Origin: Pseudomonas sp. ANT_H12B
GTDB taxonomy: Bacteria > Pseudomonadota > Gammaproteobacteria > Pseudomonadales > Pseudomonadaceae
DNA: 64,000 nucleotides
Direction: 5' to 3'
NCBI RefSeq assembly: GCF_008369325.1
Contig: NZ_VOBI01000011.1
Coordinates: 62,001 to 126,000, forward strand
Position numbers and translations under genes: made by a program. Positions 1 through 8,346 of the stretch are shown here, in pieces. The notes beneath the pieces are model-generated. The model had not been told where the DNA came from. It did no database searches and was given only the letters and a program-made list of their open reading frames with translations. The first letter of the stretch is position 1, and each line of letters starts with the position of its first letter.

Positions 1-509
1 CCGACCATTTGCGCGATCAGGTAGAACGCCACCACCACCAGCGAACCGCAAGCGGACAGCGTGCGGATCTGGGTTTGCCCGAGACGATAGGACGCCACGT
101 CGGCAAAGGTGTATTTACCCAGGTTACGCAGGCGCTCGGCGATCAGGAACAGGATGATCGGCCAGCCCACCAGGAAGCCGATCGAGTAGATCAGGCCGTC
201 GTAGCCGGAGGTGAACACCAGGGCGGAAATACCCAGGAAGGACGCCGCGGACATGTAGTCACCGGCGATCGCCAGACCGTTCTGAAAGCCGGTGATCTTG
301 CCACCCGCCGCATAGTAGTCAGCTGCCGAATTGTTGCGCTTGGAGGCCCAGTAGGTGATGCACAGGGTCAAACCGACGAACGCCACGAACATCAGGATCG
401 CGGAAACGTTGAGTGGTTGTTTGTGCACTTCGCCAGTCAGGGCTTCAGCTGCCCAGGCGCCAGGTGCAAAGGCTGCGATGCTCAATAGAGCCATTAGACG
501 CCGGATCAT
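1..509 (-). CDS. actP: Acetate/cation symporter ActP, N-terminal part (cut by window edge)
   Basis: The first 169 residues of a sodium:solute symporter run off the left edge. The N-terminus has a cleavable signal (MIRRLMALLSIAAFAPGAWA), then the first membrane segments with the family-typical stretch NNSAADYYAAGGKITGFQNG and then AGDYMSAASFLGI. ActP of this family imports acetate and other short carboxylates with a cation across the inner membrane. Its ATG overlaps the TGA of the upstream DUF485 gene (ATGA), the usual yjcH-actP arrangement, so the two are translationally coupled. The C-terminal two thirds are outside the window. Confidence 0.93.
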   Translation of the reverse strand, partial: MIRRLMALLSIAAFAPGAWAAEALTGEVHKQPLNVSAILMFVAFVGLTLCITYWASKRNNSAADYYAAGGKITGFQNGLAIAGDYMSAASFLGISALVFTSGYDGLIYSIGFLVGWPIILFLIAERLRNLGKYTFADVASYRLGQTQIRTLSACGSLVVVAFYLIAQMV

Positions 510-817
510 TGCTGAGCCTCCTTGAGAATCGCATTGTTCAGGTCGTCGAATTCGCCATTGGCGCGTCGTACGTAGATTGCAGTCAGGATAAAGGCTGAGA
601 GAATCAGCCCGACACCAATCGGTATCCCCCAGGTAATCGAAGATTCAGGGCTGATTTTCGCGCCCAGAATATGCGGCCCGTAAGCAATCAAAAGGATGAA
701 TCCGGAGTAAAGCCCAAGCATGATCGCCGAAAGAATCCAGGCGAACTTTTCTCGCTTACTAACCAGCTCCTTGAAGCGCGGGCTGTTTTGAATCGAGAGG
801 TAAATGCTGTCGTTCAT
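506..817 (-). CDS. DUF485 membrane protein (YjcH family), partner of ActP
   Basis: 103 residues with two hydrophobic segments (about 28-48 and 65-85) separated by a short polar loop, the usual size and shape of DUF485 proteins. Residues FKELVSKREKFAWILSAIML match the conserved N-terminal block of the family, which lies just before the first membrane helix. It is directly upstream of and overlapping actP. The family is nearly always co-transcribed with ActP-type symporters, so a role in acetate uptake is inferred; its biochemical role is not known. Confidence 0.88.
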   Translation of the reverse strand: MNDSIYLSIQNSPRFKELVSKREKFAWILSAIMLGLYSGFILLIAYGPHILGAKISPESSITWGIPIGVGLILSAFILTAIYVRRANGEFDDLNNAILKEAQQ

Positions 818-952
818 TGTTTTTATCCTCGCAGCACAGATGAAGTTGTAACGTCATCCACTTTATGCGGCTACGGAACTGGTTCCAGACGACCTTAGTA
901 TTAGAACGACATGACAGAATCGCCAATGTTCGGTATTGCGTGATTTCCTACA

Positions 953-994
953 GAAAAACAAAAGGCCCCTCGGCTGTTACACCGAGGGGCCTTT
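953..994 (-). terminator. Intrinsic terminator downstream of the glycine betaine binding protein gene
   Basis: A perfect 13-bp inverted repeat (AAAGGCCCCTCGG, loop of 8, CCGAGGGGCCTTT) at 961-994 is followed, in the leftward direction, by a T-rich tract at 953-963. It lies 31 bases after the stop of the minus-strand gene at 1026. The symmetrical stem could also act on rightward transcripts. Confidence 0.85.
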
Positions 995-1025
995 GAGAGG
1001 TGGTGACGAGAGCCGTCAGCTCAAA

Positions 1026-1877
1026 TCATTTGATCCAGTCTGCAACGCGTTCCGGGTGTTTGGCCACCCAATCCTTCGCTGCGGCTTCAGGTTTGGCACC
1101 ATCCTGAATGGCCAACATGACTTCGCCGATTTCATCTTTCGAAGCCCACTGGAAGTTCTTCAGGAACTTGGCAACTTCCGGAGCTTTGGTTGCCAGTTCT
1201 TTGCTGCCGATGTTGTTTACGGTTTCAGCCGCGCCAAAAACGCCCTTCGGGTCATCCAGGAACCGCAGTTTCCACTTGGCGAACATCCAGTGCGGCACCC
1301 AACCGGTGACTGCGATGGATTCGTTTTTCTTCTCGGCACGGGTCAGCTCGGCAATCATGCCGGCGCCGGAACTGGCCTTGAGTTGATAGCCGGTCAGATC
1401 GTAGTCCTTGATTGCCTGTTCGGACTTGAGCATTACGCCCGAACCGGCGTCGATGCCGACGATGCGTTTTTTGAAGCTGTCGTCGGTTTTAAGATCTTCA
1501 ATGGATTTGGCTTTGACGTACTCCGGTACGATCAGGCCGATTTTAGCGTCCTTGAAGTTCGGGCCGTAATCGACCACTTGATCCTTGTTCTTGGTCCAGT
1601 AATCGCCGTGAGTCACCGGCAGCCACGCAGACATCATGGCGTCGAGTTTGCCGGTGGCCACACCCTGCCACATGATCCCGGTGGCGACCGCTTGCAGCTT
1701 CACGTCATAACCCAGCTTCTGCTTGATCACTTCGGCCGCTACATGGGTCGTCGCGACGCTGTCGGACCAACCGTCGACGTAACCGATGCTCAGGGTCTTG
1801 CTCTCGGCATTGGCCATAGTGGAGCCAATCGCAAGTACCAGAGCGGCACCCGCGCCTAAAAGTCGTCGCATCTTCAT
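1026..1877 (-). CDS. Glycine betaine/choline-type ABC transporter substrate-binding protein (orphan)
   Basis: 283 residues. A signal peptide ends about residue 24 (GSTMANA|ES), followed by an OpuAC/ProX-type domain that fills the rest. Family landmarks are the early IGYVDGWSDSVATTHVAAEV block and the tryptophans at WQGVATGKLDAMMSAWLPVTH and GWVPHWMFAKW, the kind of residues that form the aromatic box for a quaternary ammonium group. No permease or ATPase gene is next to it, so it probably feeds a transporter encoded elsewhere. Known Pseudomonas examples are the CbcX, CaiX and BetX binding proteins, which share the CbcWV core. Which of these it matches cannot be decided here. A ribosome site GGGGAAG precedes the ATG. 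Confidence 0.9.
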   Translation of the reverse strand: MKMRRLLGAGAALVLAIGSTMANAESKTLSIGYVDGWSDSVATTHVAAEVIKQKLGYDVKLQAVATGIMWQGVATGKLDAMMSAWLPVTHGDYWTKNKDQVVDYGPNFKDAKIGLIVPEYVKAKSIEDLKTDDSFKKRIVGIDAGSGVMLKSEQAIKDYDLTGYQLKASSGAGMIAELTRAEKKNESIAVTGWVPHWMFAKWKLRFLDDPKGVFGAAETVNNIGSKELATKAPEVAKFLKNFQWASKDEIGEVMLAIQDGAKPEAAAKDWVAKHPERVADWIK

Positions 1878-2220
1878 CGTTACTTCCCCGAAAGTGCTGC
1901 GCTCGACGGATGCCGAGTCGCGTCAACGTATTGTTATGGTGCACAGCGCCCCCATCACGCCTCACCGCAAACCTCCTCGAACATCAGCGCGATTTATCTA
2001 TGAGAGCACTGATGCGTCGATAATCAACCTGACGCCAATGGCGACCTGCTCTGCCAGCGACCTCAAGGCATCGAGAAACGACATCAGAACGCCATTAATC
2101 TAGACCACAGGAAGTCAGCCGGCCAATCCGCCCGAACTTTGCATGTCAAAATTATGCAGGCCACCAAGCGCGCGACAAATGAAGGTAACATGCGCGGCTT
2201 TGCTCCCAGACGGCCTGACC
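1878..2220. other. Intergenic region between divergent genes
   Basis: About 340 bases separate the leftward betaine-binding gene from the rightward GH17 gene, so both promoters should lie here. I see no strong sigma70 or sigma54 consensus, no long palindrome and no convincing small gene. An in-frame ATG at 2143 could extend the GH17 gene, but the added residues do not look like a signal sequence. Confidence 0.4.
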
Positions 2221-3774
2221 ATGCCCGCGACATCACGCTTTCCTTTTTTTGCTTATCTATTCGCCTGCCTGCTGGGGCTTTTCGCCCTCGTTGGCTTTTG
2301 GTACGGCCTCGGCAAACCGGTGATTCTGCCGGACGTGGCCAGCGCGACGCACAAGCTTCAATGCGCTTCCTACACCCCGTTCGACAAGGACCAGTCACCG
2401 TTCGATGTGCCGTTCAAATTGCGCCCGGAGCGCATGGACGCCGACCTCGCTCTGCTGTCCAAAAGCTTCGAATGTATTCGCACCTATTCCATGACCGGTC
2501 TTGAAGCCCTGCCCGACCTGGCACGCAAGCACGGTCTGAAATTGATGATCGGCGCCTGGGTCAACAGCAACTCGGTAGACACCGAGAAAGAGGTCAACCT
2601 GCTGATCGCCTCGGCCAACGCCAACGCAGACGTGGTGACCTCGGTGATCGTCGGCAACGAAGCCCTGTTGCGCAAGGAAATCACCGGTGCGCAATTGGCC
2701 AAGCTTATTAATAAGGTCAAGAGCCAAGTCAAACAGCCTGTCACTTATGCCGACGTCTGGGAGTTCTGGCTCAAGCACCCGGAAGTCGCTCCAGCGGTGG
2801 ATTTCCTGACCATTCATTTGCTGCCGTACTGGGAAGACGATCCATCGAACATCGACGCCGCCCTGCAGCACGTGGCAGAAGTGCGCCAGGTGTTCGGCAA
2901 CAAGTTCGCACCCAAAGACGTAGTGATTGGCGAAACCGGCTGGCCGAGCGAAGGCCGCCAGCGCGAAACCGCCCTGCCGAGCCGGGTCAATGAAGCCAAG
3001 TTCATTCGCTCTTTTGTCATCATGGCCGAGCAGCAAGGCTGGCATTACAACCTGATCGAAGCCTTCGACCAGCCGTGGAAACGTGCCAGCGAAGGTGCAG
3101 TCGGCGGTTACTGGGGGCTGTTCGATGCCGATCGTCAGGACAAGGGCGTGCTGGCCGGCCCGGTATCGAACGTGCCGTACTGGTCGCAGTGGCTGGTAGT
3201 CGGCGGCTTGATCTTCCTCGGCACGCTGATCCTCGGCGGTCGTGTACGCAGCACTCGCGCGGCGTTGGTTCTACCGCTGCTGGGTGCGCTGGCGGCTTGC
3301 TCGATCGGCGTCTGGGGCGATCTGGCGCGTGTCACTACCCGCTTTGCCAGTGAATGGCTGTGGGTCGCCTTGCTGACGGCTTTGAATGTGTTGGTGCTGG
3401 CTCATGCTGCGCTGACGCTGAGCGCTCGCAAGGGTTGGCGCGCACGGATGTTCAATGTGCTGGAACCCCGGGCTGGCTGGTTGCTGGTGGCAGCAGGGTT
3501 CGCCGCCGCGGTGACAATGCTGGAGTTGGTGTTCGATCCACGTTATCGCAGCTTCCCGAGTGTCGCGTTCATCCTGCCGGCACTGGTTTATCTGTGCCGC
3601 CCGGTAAACGTGCCACGTCGGGAGATTGCCCTGCTGGCCTTCATCATCGGTGCCGGCATTGCGCCGCAACTGTATCAAGAAGGTTTGCAGAACCAGCAGG
3701 CCTGGGGCTGGGCGCTGGTGAGTGTGTTGATGGTTGCAGCGTTGTGGCGCAGTTTGCGGGTTCGCAAGGCCTGA
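2221..3774 (+). CDS. Membrane-anchored glycoside hydrolase family 17 protein (beta-glucan hydrolase/transglucosylase)
   Basis: 517 residues. Residues 8-30 form a membrane anchor. Residues about 45-330 form a GH17 barrel: CASYTPFD at its start, the acid/base glutamate E147 in VIVGNEALL, and the nucleophile E238 in VIGETGWPS. The last 180 residues are six or so hydrophobic helices. GH17 enzymes act on beta-1,3-glucans, and GH17 domains of Pseudomonas have been shown to transfer rather than simply hydrolyse glucans. A role in periplasmic or cyclic glucan remodelling is inferred. The start at 2221 is preferred over 2143 because MPATSRFPFFAYLFACLLGL begins a clean membrane anchor. Often annotated as beta-(1-6) glucan synthase, which the domain does not support directly. 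Confidence 0.85.
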   Translation: MPATSRFPFFAYLFACLLGLFALVGFWYGLGKPVILPDVASATHKLQCASYTPFDKDQSPFDVPFKLRPERMDADLALLSKSFECIRTYSMTGLEALPDLARKHGLKLMIGAWVNSNSVDTEKEVNLLIASANANADVVTSVIVGNEALLRKEITGAQLAKLINKVKSQVKQPVTYADVWEFWLKHPEVAPAVDFLTIHLLPYWEDDPSNIDAALQHVAEVRQVFGNKFAPKDVVIGETGWPSEGRQRETALPSRVNEAKFIRSFVIMAEQQGWHYNLIEAFDQPWKRASEGAVGGYWGLFDADRQDKGVLAGPVSNVPYWSQWLVVGGLIFLGTLILGGRVRSTRAALVLPLLGALAACSIGVWGDLARVTTRFASEWLWVALLTALNVLVLAHAALTLSARKGWRARMFNVLEPRAGWLLVAAGFAAAVTMLELVFDPRYRSFPSVAFILPALVYLCRPVNVPRREIALLAFIIGAGIAPQLYQEGLQNQQAWGWALVSVLMVAALWRSLRVRKA

Positions 3775-3796
3775 TCTTCAGGGTCGATTCCGGCCT

Positions 3797-3818
3797 CTTC
3801 GCGAGCCTGCTCGCGAAG
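3797..3818. repeat. REP palindrome core
   Basis: CTTCGCGAGCCTGCTCGCGAAG is a near-perfect palindrome with the core shared by the other REP elements in this window. It sits between the stop of the GH17 gene and the convergent small membrane protein gene. Confidence 0.7.
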
Positions 3819-3826
3819 ACTGACCA

Positions 3827-4195
3827 TCAGACGCTGCGGGAAGCCCGGACCAAACGCAATCCAGCAATCACCACCGCAAACACCGCCAACGTGGTGTTAT
3901 ACAACGCCAGCGCCGGAAACCCGAACACCAGCGCCAGCACCGCCAACCACCACCCTGCCCGCCCCGGCAGCACAAAACCGGTCACGGCAGCAGCCATCGC
4001 CGCCCAGCCCAACACTTTGAAGTGAATCATCAAGCCCAGGTTCGAACGGACCTGGCATTCCCAGCGGCTCGCCTCGTCCACGCAGACGCCAACCCACTGC
4101 GCATCCTCCATGAAGCCATAACGCGCGCCATAACTGGCGGCCAGCCATAAAGGCAGTAAAACGAGCAGCAGAATCACGGGCAGACGGCGGGACAT
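3827..4195 (-). CDS. Small hypothetical membrane protein
   Basis: 122 residues from the ATG at 4195, which has GGAG seven bases upstream; an in-frame ATG four codons earlier has no better site. An N-terminal hydrophobic segment (residues 5-22) is followed by a loop with two cysteines (VCVDEASRWECQV), suggesting a disulfide outside the cytoplasm, and then two more hydrophobic segments (about 55-75 and 80-105). I do not recognise the family. It is convergent with the GH17 gene. Confidence 0.65.
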   Translation of the reverse strand: MSRRLPVILLLVLLPLWLAASYGARYGFMEDAQWVGVCVDEASRWECQVRSNLGLMIHFKVLGWAAMAAAVTGFVLPGRAGWWLAVLALVFGFPALALYNTTLAVFAVVIAGLRLVRASRSV

Positions 4196-4419
4196 GAAGC
4201 ACTCCAATAAACGAAAACGGCGGCCAGCTTAATCTGCCGCTAGCGGTAAGCAAACGCGCGAAACAGATAATTGGCCATGAAATAGCTGCAAAGTGTATCG
4301 TCCGTCTACTATTACCCCAAAATTAGGCCTGATTGGTGCCGATCCATGGCACTTTGGCGCAATCCCCGTGGTCATAGCCTGCGAACTTCATTCGGCACCT
4401 TTCTCTAAGGGATCTAGTC

Positions 4420-5718
4420 ATGCACCGTTCCTTGCGCTTCGCCGCCCTGTTTGGCGGCCTTATTTTGAGTGCGTCCGCACTGGCCGTCGACATCGACGCT
4501 GCCAGCTATGGCTACCCCTTGACCAATCCGTTCGAGGCGACCATTGCGACGACACCACCGGCCCTGCGTCCGGAGTTGCCGCTGGACGATGACATCAATC
4601 AGGCAACCCGCAGCGTCAGGTTACGCCCGGAGCGTGAATTCGACCTGCCGGACAACTTCTGGCCGGTGAAAAAACTCACCTACCGCATCGCCACCCAGGA
4701 TAAAGCCGCGCCGCTGATCTTCTTGATCGCCGGCACCGGCGCACGCTATGACAGCACCCTTAACGAATACCTGAAGAAGCTCTACTACAAGGCCGGCTAC
4801 CACGTGGTGCAACTGTCGTCGCCCACCAGTTTCGACTTCATGAGCGCCGCCTCACGCTTTGCCACGCCCGGTATCACCAAGGAAGACGCCGAAGACATGT
4901 ACCGGGTGATGCAGGCCGTGCGGGCACAAAACCCGAATGTGGACGTTACCGATTACTACCTGACCGGCTACAGCCTGGGCGCACTGGATGCGGCGTTCGT
5001 CGCGCACCTGGATGAAACCCGCCGCAGCTTCAACTTCAAGAAAGTCTTGCTGCTCAACCCCCCGGTCAACCTCTACACTTCGATCACCAACCTCGACAAG
5101 CTGGTCCAGACCGAGGTCAAGGGCATCAACAACAGCACAACCTTCTATGAACTGGTGCTGGACAAACTGACCCGCTACTTCCAGCAGAAGGGCTACATCG
5201 ACCTTAACGACGCCCTTCTTTACGACTTTCAGCAGTCCAAGCAACACCTGAGCAATGAACAGATGGCCATGCTGATCGGCACCTCGTTCCGTTTCTCGGC
5301 AGCCGACATTGCCTTCACCTCGGACCTGATCAACCGCCGCGGCCTCATCACCCCACCGAAATACCCGATCACCGAAGGCACAACGCTCACGCCGTTCCTC
5401 AAACGTGCGCTGCAGTGTGACTTCGACTGTTACATCACCGAACAGGTCATCCCGATGTGGCGCGCCCGCACCGACGGCGGCAGCCTGCTGCAATTGATCG
5501 ATCAGGTCAGTTTGTATGCGCTGAAGGACTATCTGCACGACAGCCCGAAAATCGCCGTCATGCACAACGCTGACGACGTGATCCTCGGCCCTGGCGACCT
5601 CGGCTTCCTGCGCAAGACCTTTGGCGACCGTTTGACTGTTTATCCACTGGGCGGCCATTGCGGCAACCTTAACTATCGCGTCAACAGCGACGCCATGCTG
5701 GAGTTCTTCCGTGGCTAA
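4420..5718 (+). CDS. Periplasmic alpha/beta hydrolase coupled to MlaA-like protein
   Basis: 432 residues with a signal peptide ending ASALA|VD at about residue 22. An alpha/beta hydrolase fold is indicated by the nucleophile elbow GYSLG (S185), an acid in MHNADDVILG (D385 or D386) and the histidine in PLGGHCGN (H413), in the right order and spacing for a triad. PLIFLIAGTGARYDS (about 98-112) gives the oxyanion-loop strand. The substrate is unknown. The last 8 bases overlap the next gene, an MlaA/VacJ homologue, so the two are made together. This suggests, as inference, lipase or acyl-ester hydrolase activity on outer membrane lipids. An automatic label of serine/threonine kinase would be wrong. 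Confidence 0.8.
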   Translation: MHRSLRFAALFGGLILSASALAVDIDAASYGYPLTNPFEATIATTPPALRPELPLDDDINQATRSVRLRPEREFDLPDNFWPVKKLTYRIATQDKAAPLIFLIAGTGARYDSTLNEYLKKLYYKAGYHVVQLSSPTSFDFMSAASRFATPGITKEDAEDMYRVMQAVRAQNPNVDVTDYYLTGYSLGALDAAFVAHLDETRRSFNFKKVLLLNPPVNLYTSITNLDKLVQTEVKGINNSTTFYELVLDKLTRYFQQKGYIDLNDALLYDFQQSKQHLSNEQMAMLIGTSFRFSAADIAFTSDLINRRGLITPPKYPITEGTTLTPFLKRALQCDFDCYITEQVIPMWRARTDGGSLLQLIDQVSLYALKDYLHDSPKIAVMHNADDVILGPGDLGFLRKTFGDRLTVYPLGGHCGNLNYRVNSDAMLEFFRG

Positions 5719-6499
5719 ATACCTCCTGCTTATTGCCGCGTTACTCTGTGCAGGCGCCGCCAATGCAGACAACAGCAAAGCCAACGCTCCGGTTGTGATT
5801 GACAGCGATGGCTTCAAGGAGCCGCTGAGCAAGCTCAAGTTCAATCCCGGGCTGGACCAGCGTGAGTTCGAACGCTCGACGCTCAATGCGTTGAACATCT
5901 ACGACCCGCTGGAAGAGTGGAACCGTCGCGTCTACCACTTCAACTATCGCTTTGACCAATGGGTGTTCCTGCCAGTGGTCGACGGCTATCGCTATATCAC
6001 GCCGAGCTTCCTGCGCACCGGTGTCAGTAACTTCTTCAACAACCTCGGTGACGTACCGAACCTGTTGAACAGCCTGCTGCAGTTCAAGGGTCAGCGCTCG
6101 ATGGAAACCACCGCGCGCCTGCTGCTCAACACCACCGTCGGCATCGCCGGCCTGTGGGACCCGGCCACCGCCATGGGCCTGCCGCGCCAAGCCGAAGATT
6201 TCGGCCAGACGCTGGGCTTCTACGGTGTACCGGGCGGCCCCTACTTCGTGTTGCCGATCCTCGGCCCCTCGAACATCCGCGACACCGGCGGACTGGCGGT
6301 GGACTTCACCACGGAATCGGCGATCAACTTCCTGAACGTCTCCGAAGTCAGCTCCAACCATCCTGAAGTCTGGATCTTGCGCGGTGTCGACAAGCGCTAC
6401 CAGACCGGCTTCCGCTACGGTCAGCTGAACTCGCCGTTCGAGTACGAGAAAGTGCGCTACGTGTACACCGAGTCGCGCAAGTTGCAGATCGCCGAGTAA
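5711..6499 (+). CDS. MlaA/VacJ family outer membrane lipid-asymmetry protein
   Basis: 262 residues. The MlaA domain spans about 45-250, with DPLEEWNRRVYHFNYRFDQW, PSFLRTGVSNFFNNLGDVPN, GLPRQAEDFGQTLGFYGV and GPYFVLPILGPSNIRD, the family hallmarks. MlaA removes misplaced phospholipids from the outer leaflet of the outer membrane. Unlike typical MlaA, the N-terminus (LLLIAALLCAGAANADN) has no good lipobox: the only cysteine is preceded by Leu-Leu. Cleavage by signal peptidase I after AANA looks more likely, so this copy may be soluble or only peripherally attached. It overlaps the hydrolase gene by 8 bases. It may be a paralogue of the main MlaA. Confidence 0.87.
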   Translation: MAKYLLLIAALLCAGAANADNSKANAPVVIDSDGFKEPLSKLKFNPGLDQREFERSTLNALNIYDPLEEWNRRVYHFNYRFDQWVFLPVVDGYRYITPSFLRTGVSNFFNNLGDVPNLLNSLLQFKGQRSMETTARLLLNTTVGIAGLWDPATAMGLPRQAEDFGQTLGFYGVPGGPYFVLPILGPSNIRDTGGLAVDFTTESAINFLNVSEVSSNHPEVWILRGVDKRYQTGFRYGQLNSPFEYEKVRYVYTESRKLQIAE

Positions 6500-6516
6500 G
6501 TCTATTGTTTCCTTAA

Positions 6517-6547
6517 GATCGTTCCCACGCTCTGCGTGGGAACGATC
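6517..6547. repeat. Short GATCGTTCCCACGC inverted repeat, probable shared terminator
   Basis: GATCGTTCCCACGC and its reverse complement flank a 3-base loop between two convergent genes. The same arms recur at 19371-19481, 34443-34577 and 44185-44215. The hairpin is strong enough to stop transcripts from both sides, though no long T tract follows. Confidence 0.75.
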
Positions 6548-6560
6548 AAGTGACCGCGTC

Positions 6561-7475
6561 TCAGCCTTTCGCTGCTTTCCAGATTTTGCTCGCCGCCATC
6601 ACACCCGCCAACACCACTGCACCCGCGACAATCCCCGCCACCGCATTCAGCAACGTCGGCACGATGAACCCGGCGCCACCGGCACCCGCGCTGACACTCT
6701 CAATCCAGTGATGAACCACCGGCACGCCGTGGGTGAGAATTCCGCCACCGACCAGGAACATCGCCGCCGTGCCAATCACCGACAGGCTTTTCATCATGTA
6801 CGGCGCCGCACGCAGAATCCCGGCGCCGATACGTTTGGCTATCTGGCCAGGCTTCTGGGTCAGCCACAAACCGAGGTCGTCGAGTTTGACGATTCCCGCC
6901 ACCAGGCCATAGACGCCAATGGTCATGACGATGGCGATGCCCGAGAGCACGATGACTTGCTGGGTCAGCGAAGCATCAGCCACCGTACCCAGCGTGATGG
7001 CGATGATTTCCGCCGACAGAATGAAGTCGGTGCGGATCGCCCCCTTGATCTTGTCTTTCTCGAACGTCACCAGATCGACCGCCGGATCGGCTACGGCCTC
7101 GACCAGCTCAGCATGTTCGGCTTGATCTTCAGCCTTGCTGTGCAGGAATTTGTGGGCCAGTTTCTCGAAACCTTCGAAACACAGATAGGCGCCACCCACC
7201 ATCAATAGCGGCGTGACCAGCCACGGGATGAACGCACTGATGGCCAAGGCCGAGGGCACCAGGATCAGTTTGTTAAGAAACGAGCCCTTGGCCACCGCCC
7301 AAACTACCGGGATTTCCCGCTCGGCACGCACACCGGAAACCTGCTGGGCGTTGAGCGCCAGATCGTCACCGAGCACGCCGGCGGTCTTCTTCGCGGCCAT
7401 TTTGGTCATCAATGCCACGTCATCGAGTACCGCGGCAATGTCGTCGATCAGCAACAGCAAACTGCTTCCTGCCAT
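6561..7475 (-). CDS. DUF808 family inner membrane protein (YedI-like)
   Basis: 304 residues. The opening MAGSSLLLLIDDIAAVLDDVALMTKMAAKKTAGVLGDD is diagnostic of DUF808, as are VWAVAKGSFLNKLILVPSAL and PLLMVGGAYLCFEGFEKLAHK. Seven or so hydrophobic segments follow, ending in a glycine-rich helix near the C-terminus. The family is widespread in proteobacteria and has no demonstrated biochemical function. It is monocistronic and convergent with mlaA. Confidence 0.88.
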   Translation of the reverse strand: MAGSSLLLLIDDIAAVLDDVALMTKMAAKKTAGVLGDDLALNAQQVSGVRAEREIPVVWAVAKGSFLNKLILVPSALAISAFIPWLVTPLLMVGGAYLCFEGFEKLAHKFLHSKAEDQAEHAELVEAVADPAVDLVTFEKDKIKGAIRTDFILSAEIIAITLGTVADASLTQQVIVLSGIAIVMTIGVYGLVAGIVKLDDLGLWLTQKPGQIAKRIGAGILRAAPYMMKSLSVIGTAAMFLVGGGILTHGVPVVHHWIESVSAGAGGAGFIVPTLLNAVAGIVAGAVVLAGVMAASKIWKAAKG

Positions 7476-7610
7476 GAATCAGGTTTCCTTCGAATAATGA
7501 ATGCTGAGCAGCATAGCGCGGCCTAACGTGCTGCGGGGCATTCTTGAGCGCCGCGCGAGGCCGGTGCTACCATGCGCAACCGCCAGCACAGGCAAGGAAC
7601 CCCTTGGTTT

Positions 7611-8219
7611 ATGAGCACTATCCGCGAGCGCAACAAACAATTGATCCTGCGTGCCGCCAGTGAAGAATTTGCCGACAAGGGCTTCGCTGCGACCAAAACC
7701 AGTGACATCGCAGCCAAGGCGGGATTGCCCAAGCCCAACGTCTACTACTACTTCAAATCCAAGGAAAACCTCTACCGCGAGGTCCTCGAAAGCATCATCG
7801 AGCCGATTCTTCAGGCCTCGACGCCGTTCAATGCCGACGGTGTGCCCGGCGAAGTACTAAGTGGCTACATCCGCTCAAAAATCCGCATCTCCCGCGACCT
7901 GCCCTTCGCCTCCAAGGTGTTTGCCAGCGAGATCATGCACGGCGCCCCACACCTGAGCGCCGACCTGGTTGAACGACTCAACGGCCAAGCCAAGCACAAC
8001 ATCGACTGTATCCAGACCTGGATCGACCGCCGCCAGATCGCCCCGATCGACCCCAACCACCTGATGTTCAGCATCTGGGCCGCGACCCAGACTTATGCCG
8101 ATTTTGATTGGCAGATTTCCGCGGTCACCGGAAAGGCCAAGCTGGATGAGGCGGATTATGAAGCGGCGGCGCAGACGATTATTCGGTTGGTGTTGAAGGG
8201 GTGTGAGCCTGACCGTTAA
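7611..8219 (+). CDS. TetR/AcrR family regulator, RutR-like
   Basis: 202 residues from the ATG at 7611; an ATG at 7572 would add 13 basic residues and cannot be excluded. The N-terminal helix-turn-helix covers about residues 10-55 (ILRAASEEFADKGFAATKTSDIAAKAGLPKPNVYYYFKSKENLY). The C-terminal half resembles E. coli RutR, with the characteristic APIDPNHLMFSIWAATQTYADF block. RutR binds uracil and controls pyrimidine use. The ligand here is unknown, but the block suggests a pyrimidine- or purine-derived effector. No divergent target gene is obvious. Confidence 0.85.
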   Translation: MSTIRERNKQLILRAASEEFADKGFAATKTSDIAAKAGLPKPNVYYYFKSKENLYREVLESIIEPILQASTPFNADGVPGEVLSGYIRSKIRISRDLPFASKVFASEIMHGAPHLSADLVERLNGQAKHNIDCIQTWIDRRQIAPIDPNHLMFSIWAATQTYADFDWQISAVTGKAKLDEADYEAAAQTIIRLVLKGCEPDR

Positions 8220-8235
8220 ACCGTGGTGCGGCCAT

Positions 8236-8326
8236 TCGAGCAAGCCCGCTCCCACCGGGTTTCTGTGTTGAATGCACATTTAGTGATCACTGAAGATCCA
8301 CTGTGGGAGCCAGCCTGCTGGCGATA
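8236..8326. repeat. REP pair on the downstream side of the RAYT gene
   Basis: An AGCAAGCCCGCTCCCACC half at 8239-8257 and a full REP TGTGGGAGCCAGCCTGCTGG at 8302-8321 face each other across about 45 bases. They lie 20-110 bases beyond the end of the RAYT transposase gene. Confidence 0.65.
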
Positions 8327-8346
8327 GGGGACGACCCGGTTTCAGC

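Noticed and set aside
4347..4362. Sigma54-like TGGCACTTTGGCGCAA before the hydrolase gene
   Set aside because: The spacing between GG and GC is nine, not ten, and the match to TTGC is poor.
5741..6361. 206-residue minus-strand frame
   Set aside because: Antisense to the MlaA-like gene, which has clear family motifs.
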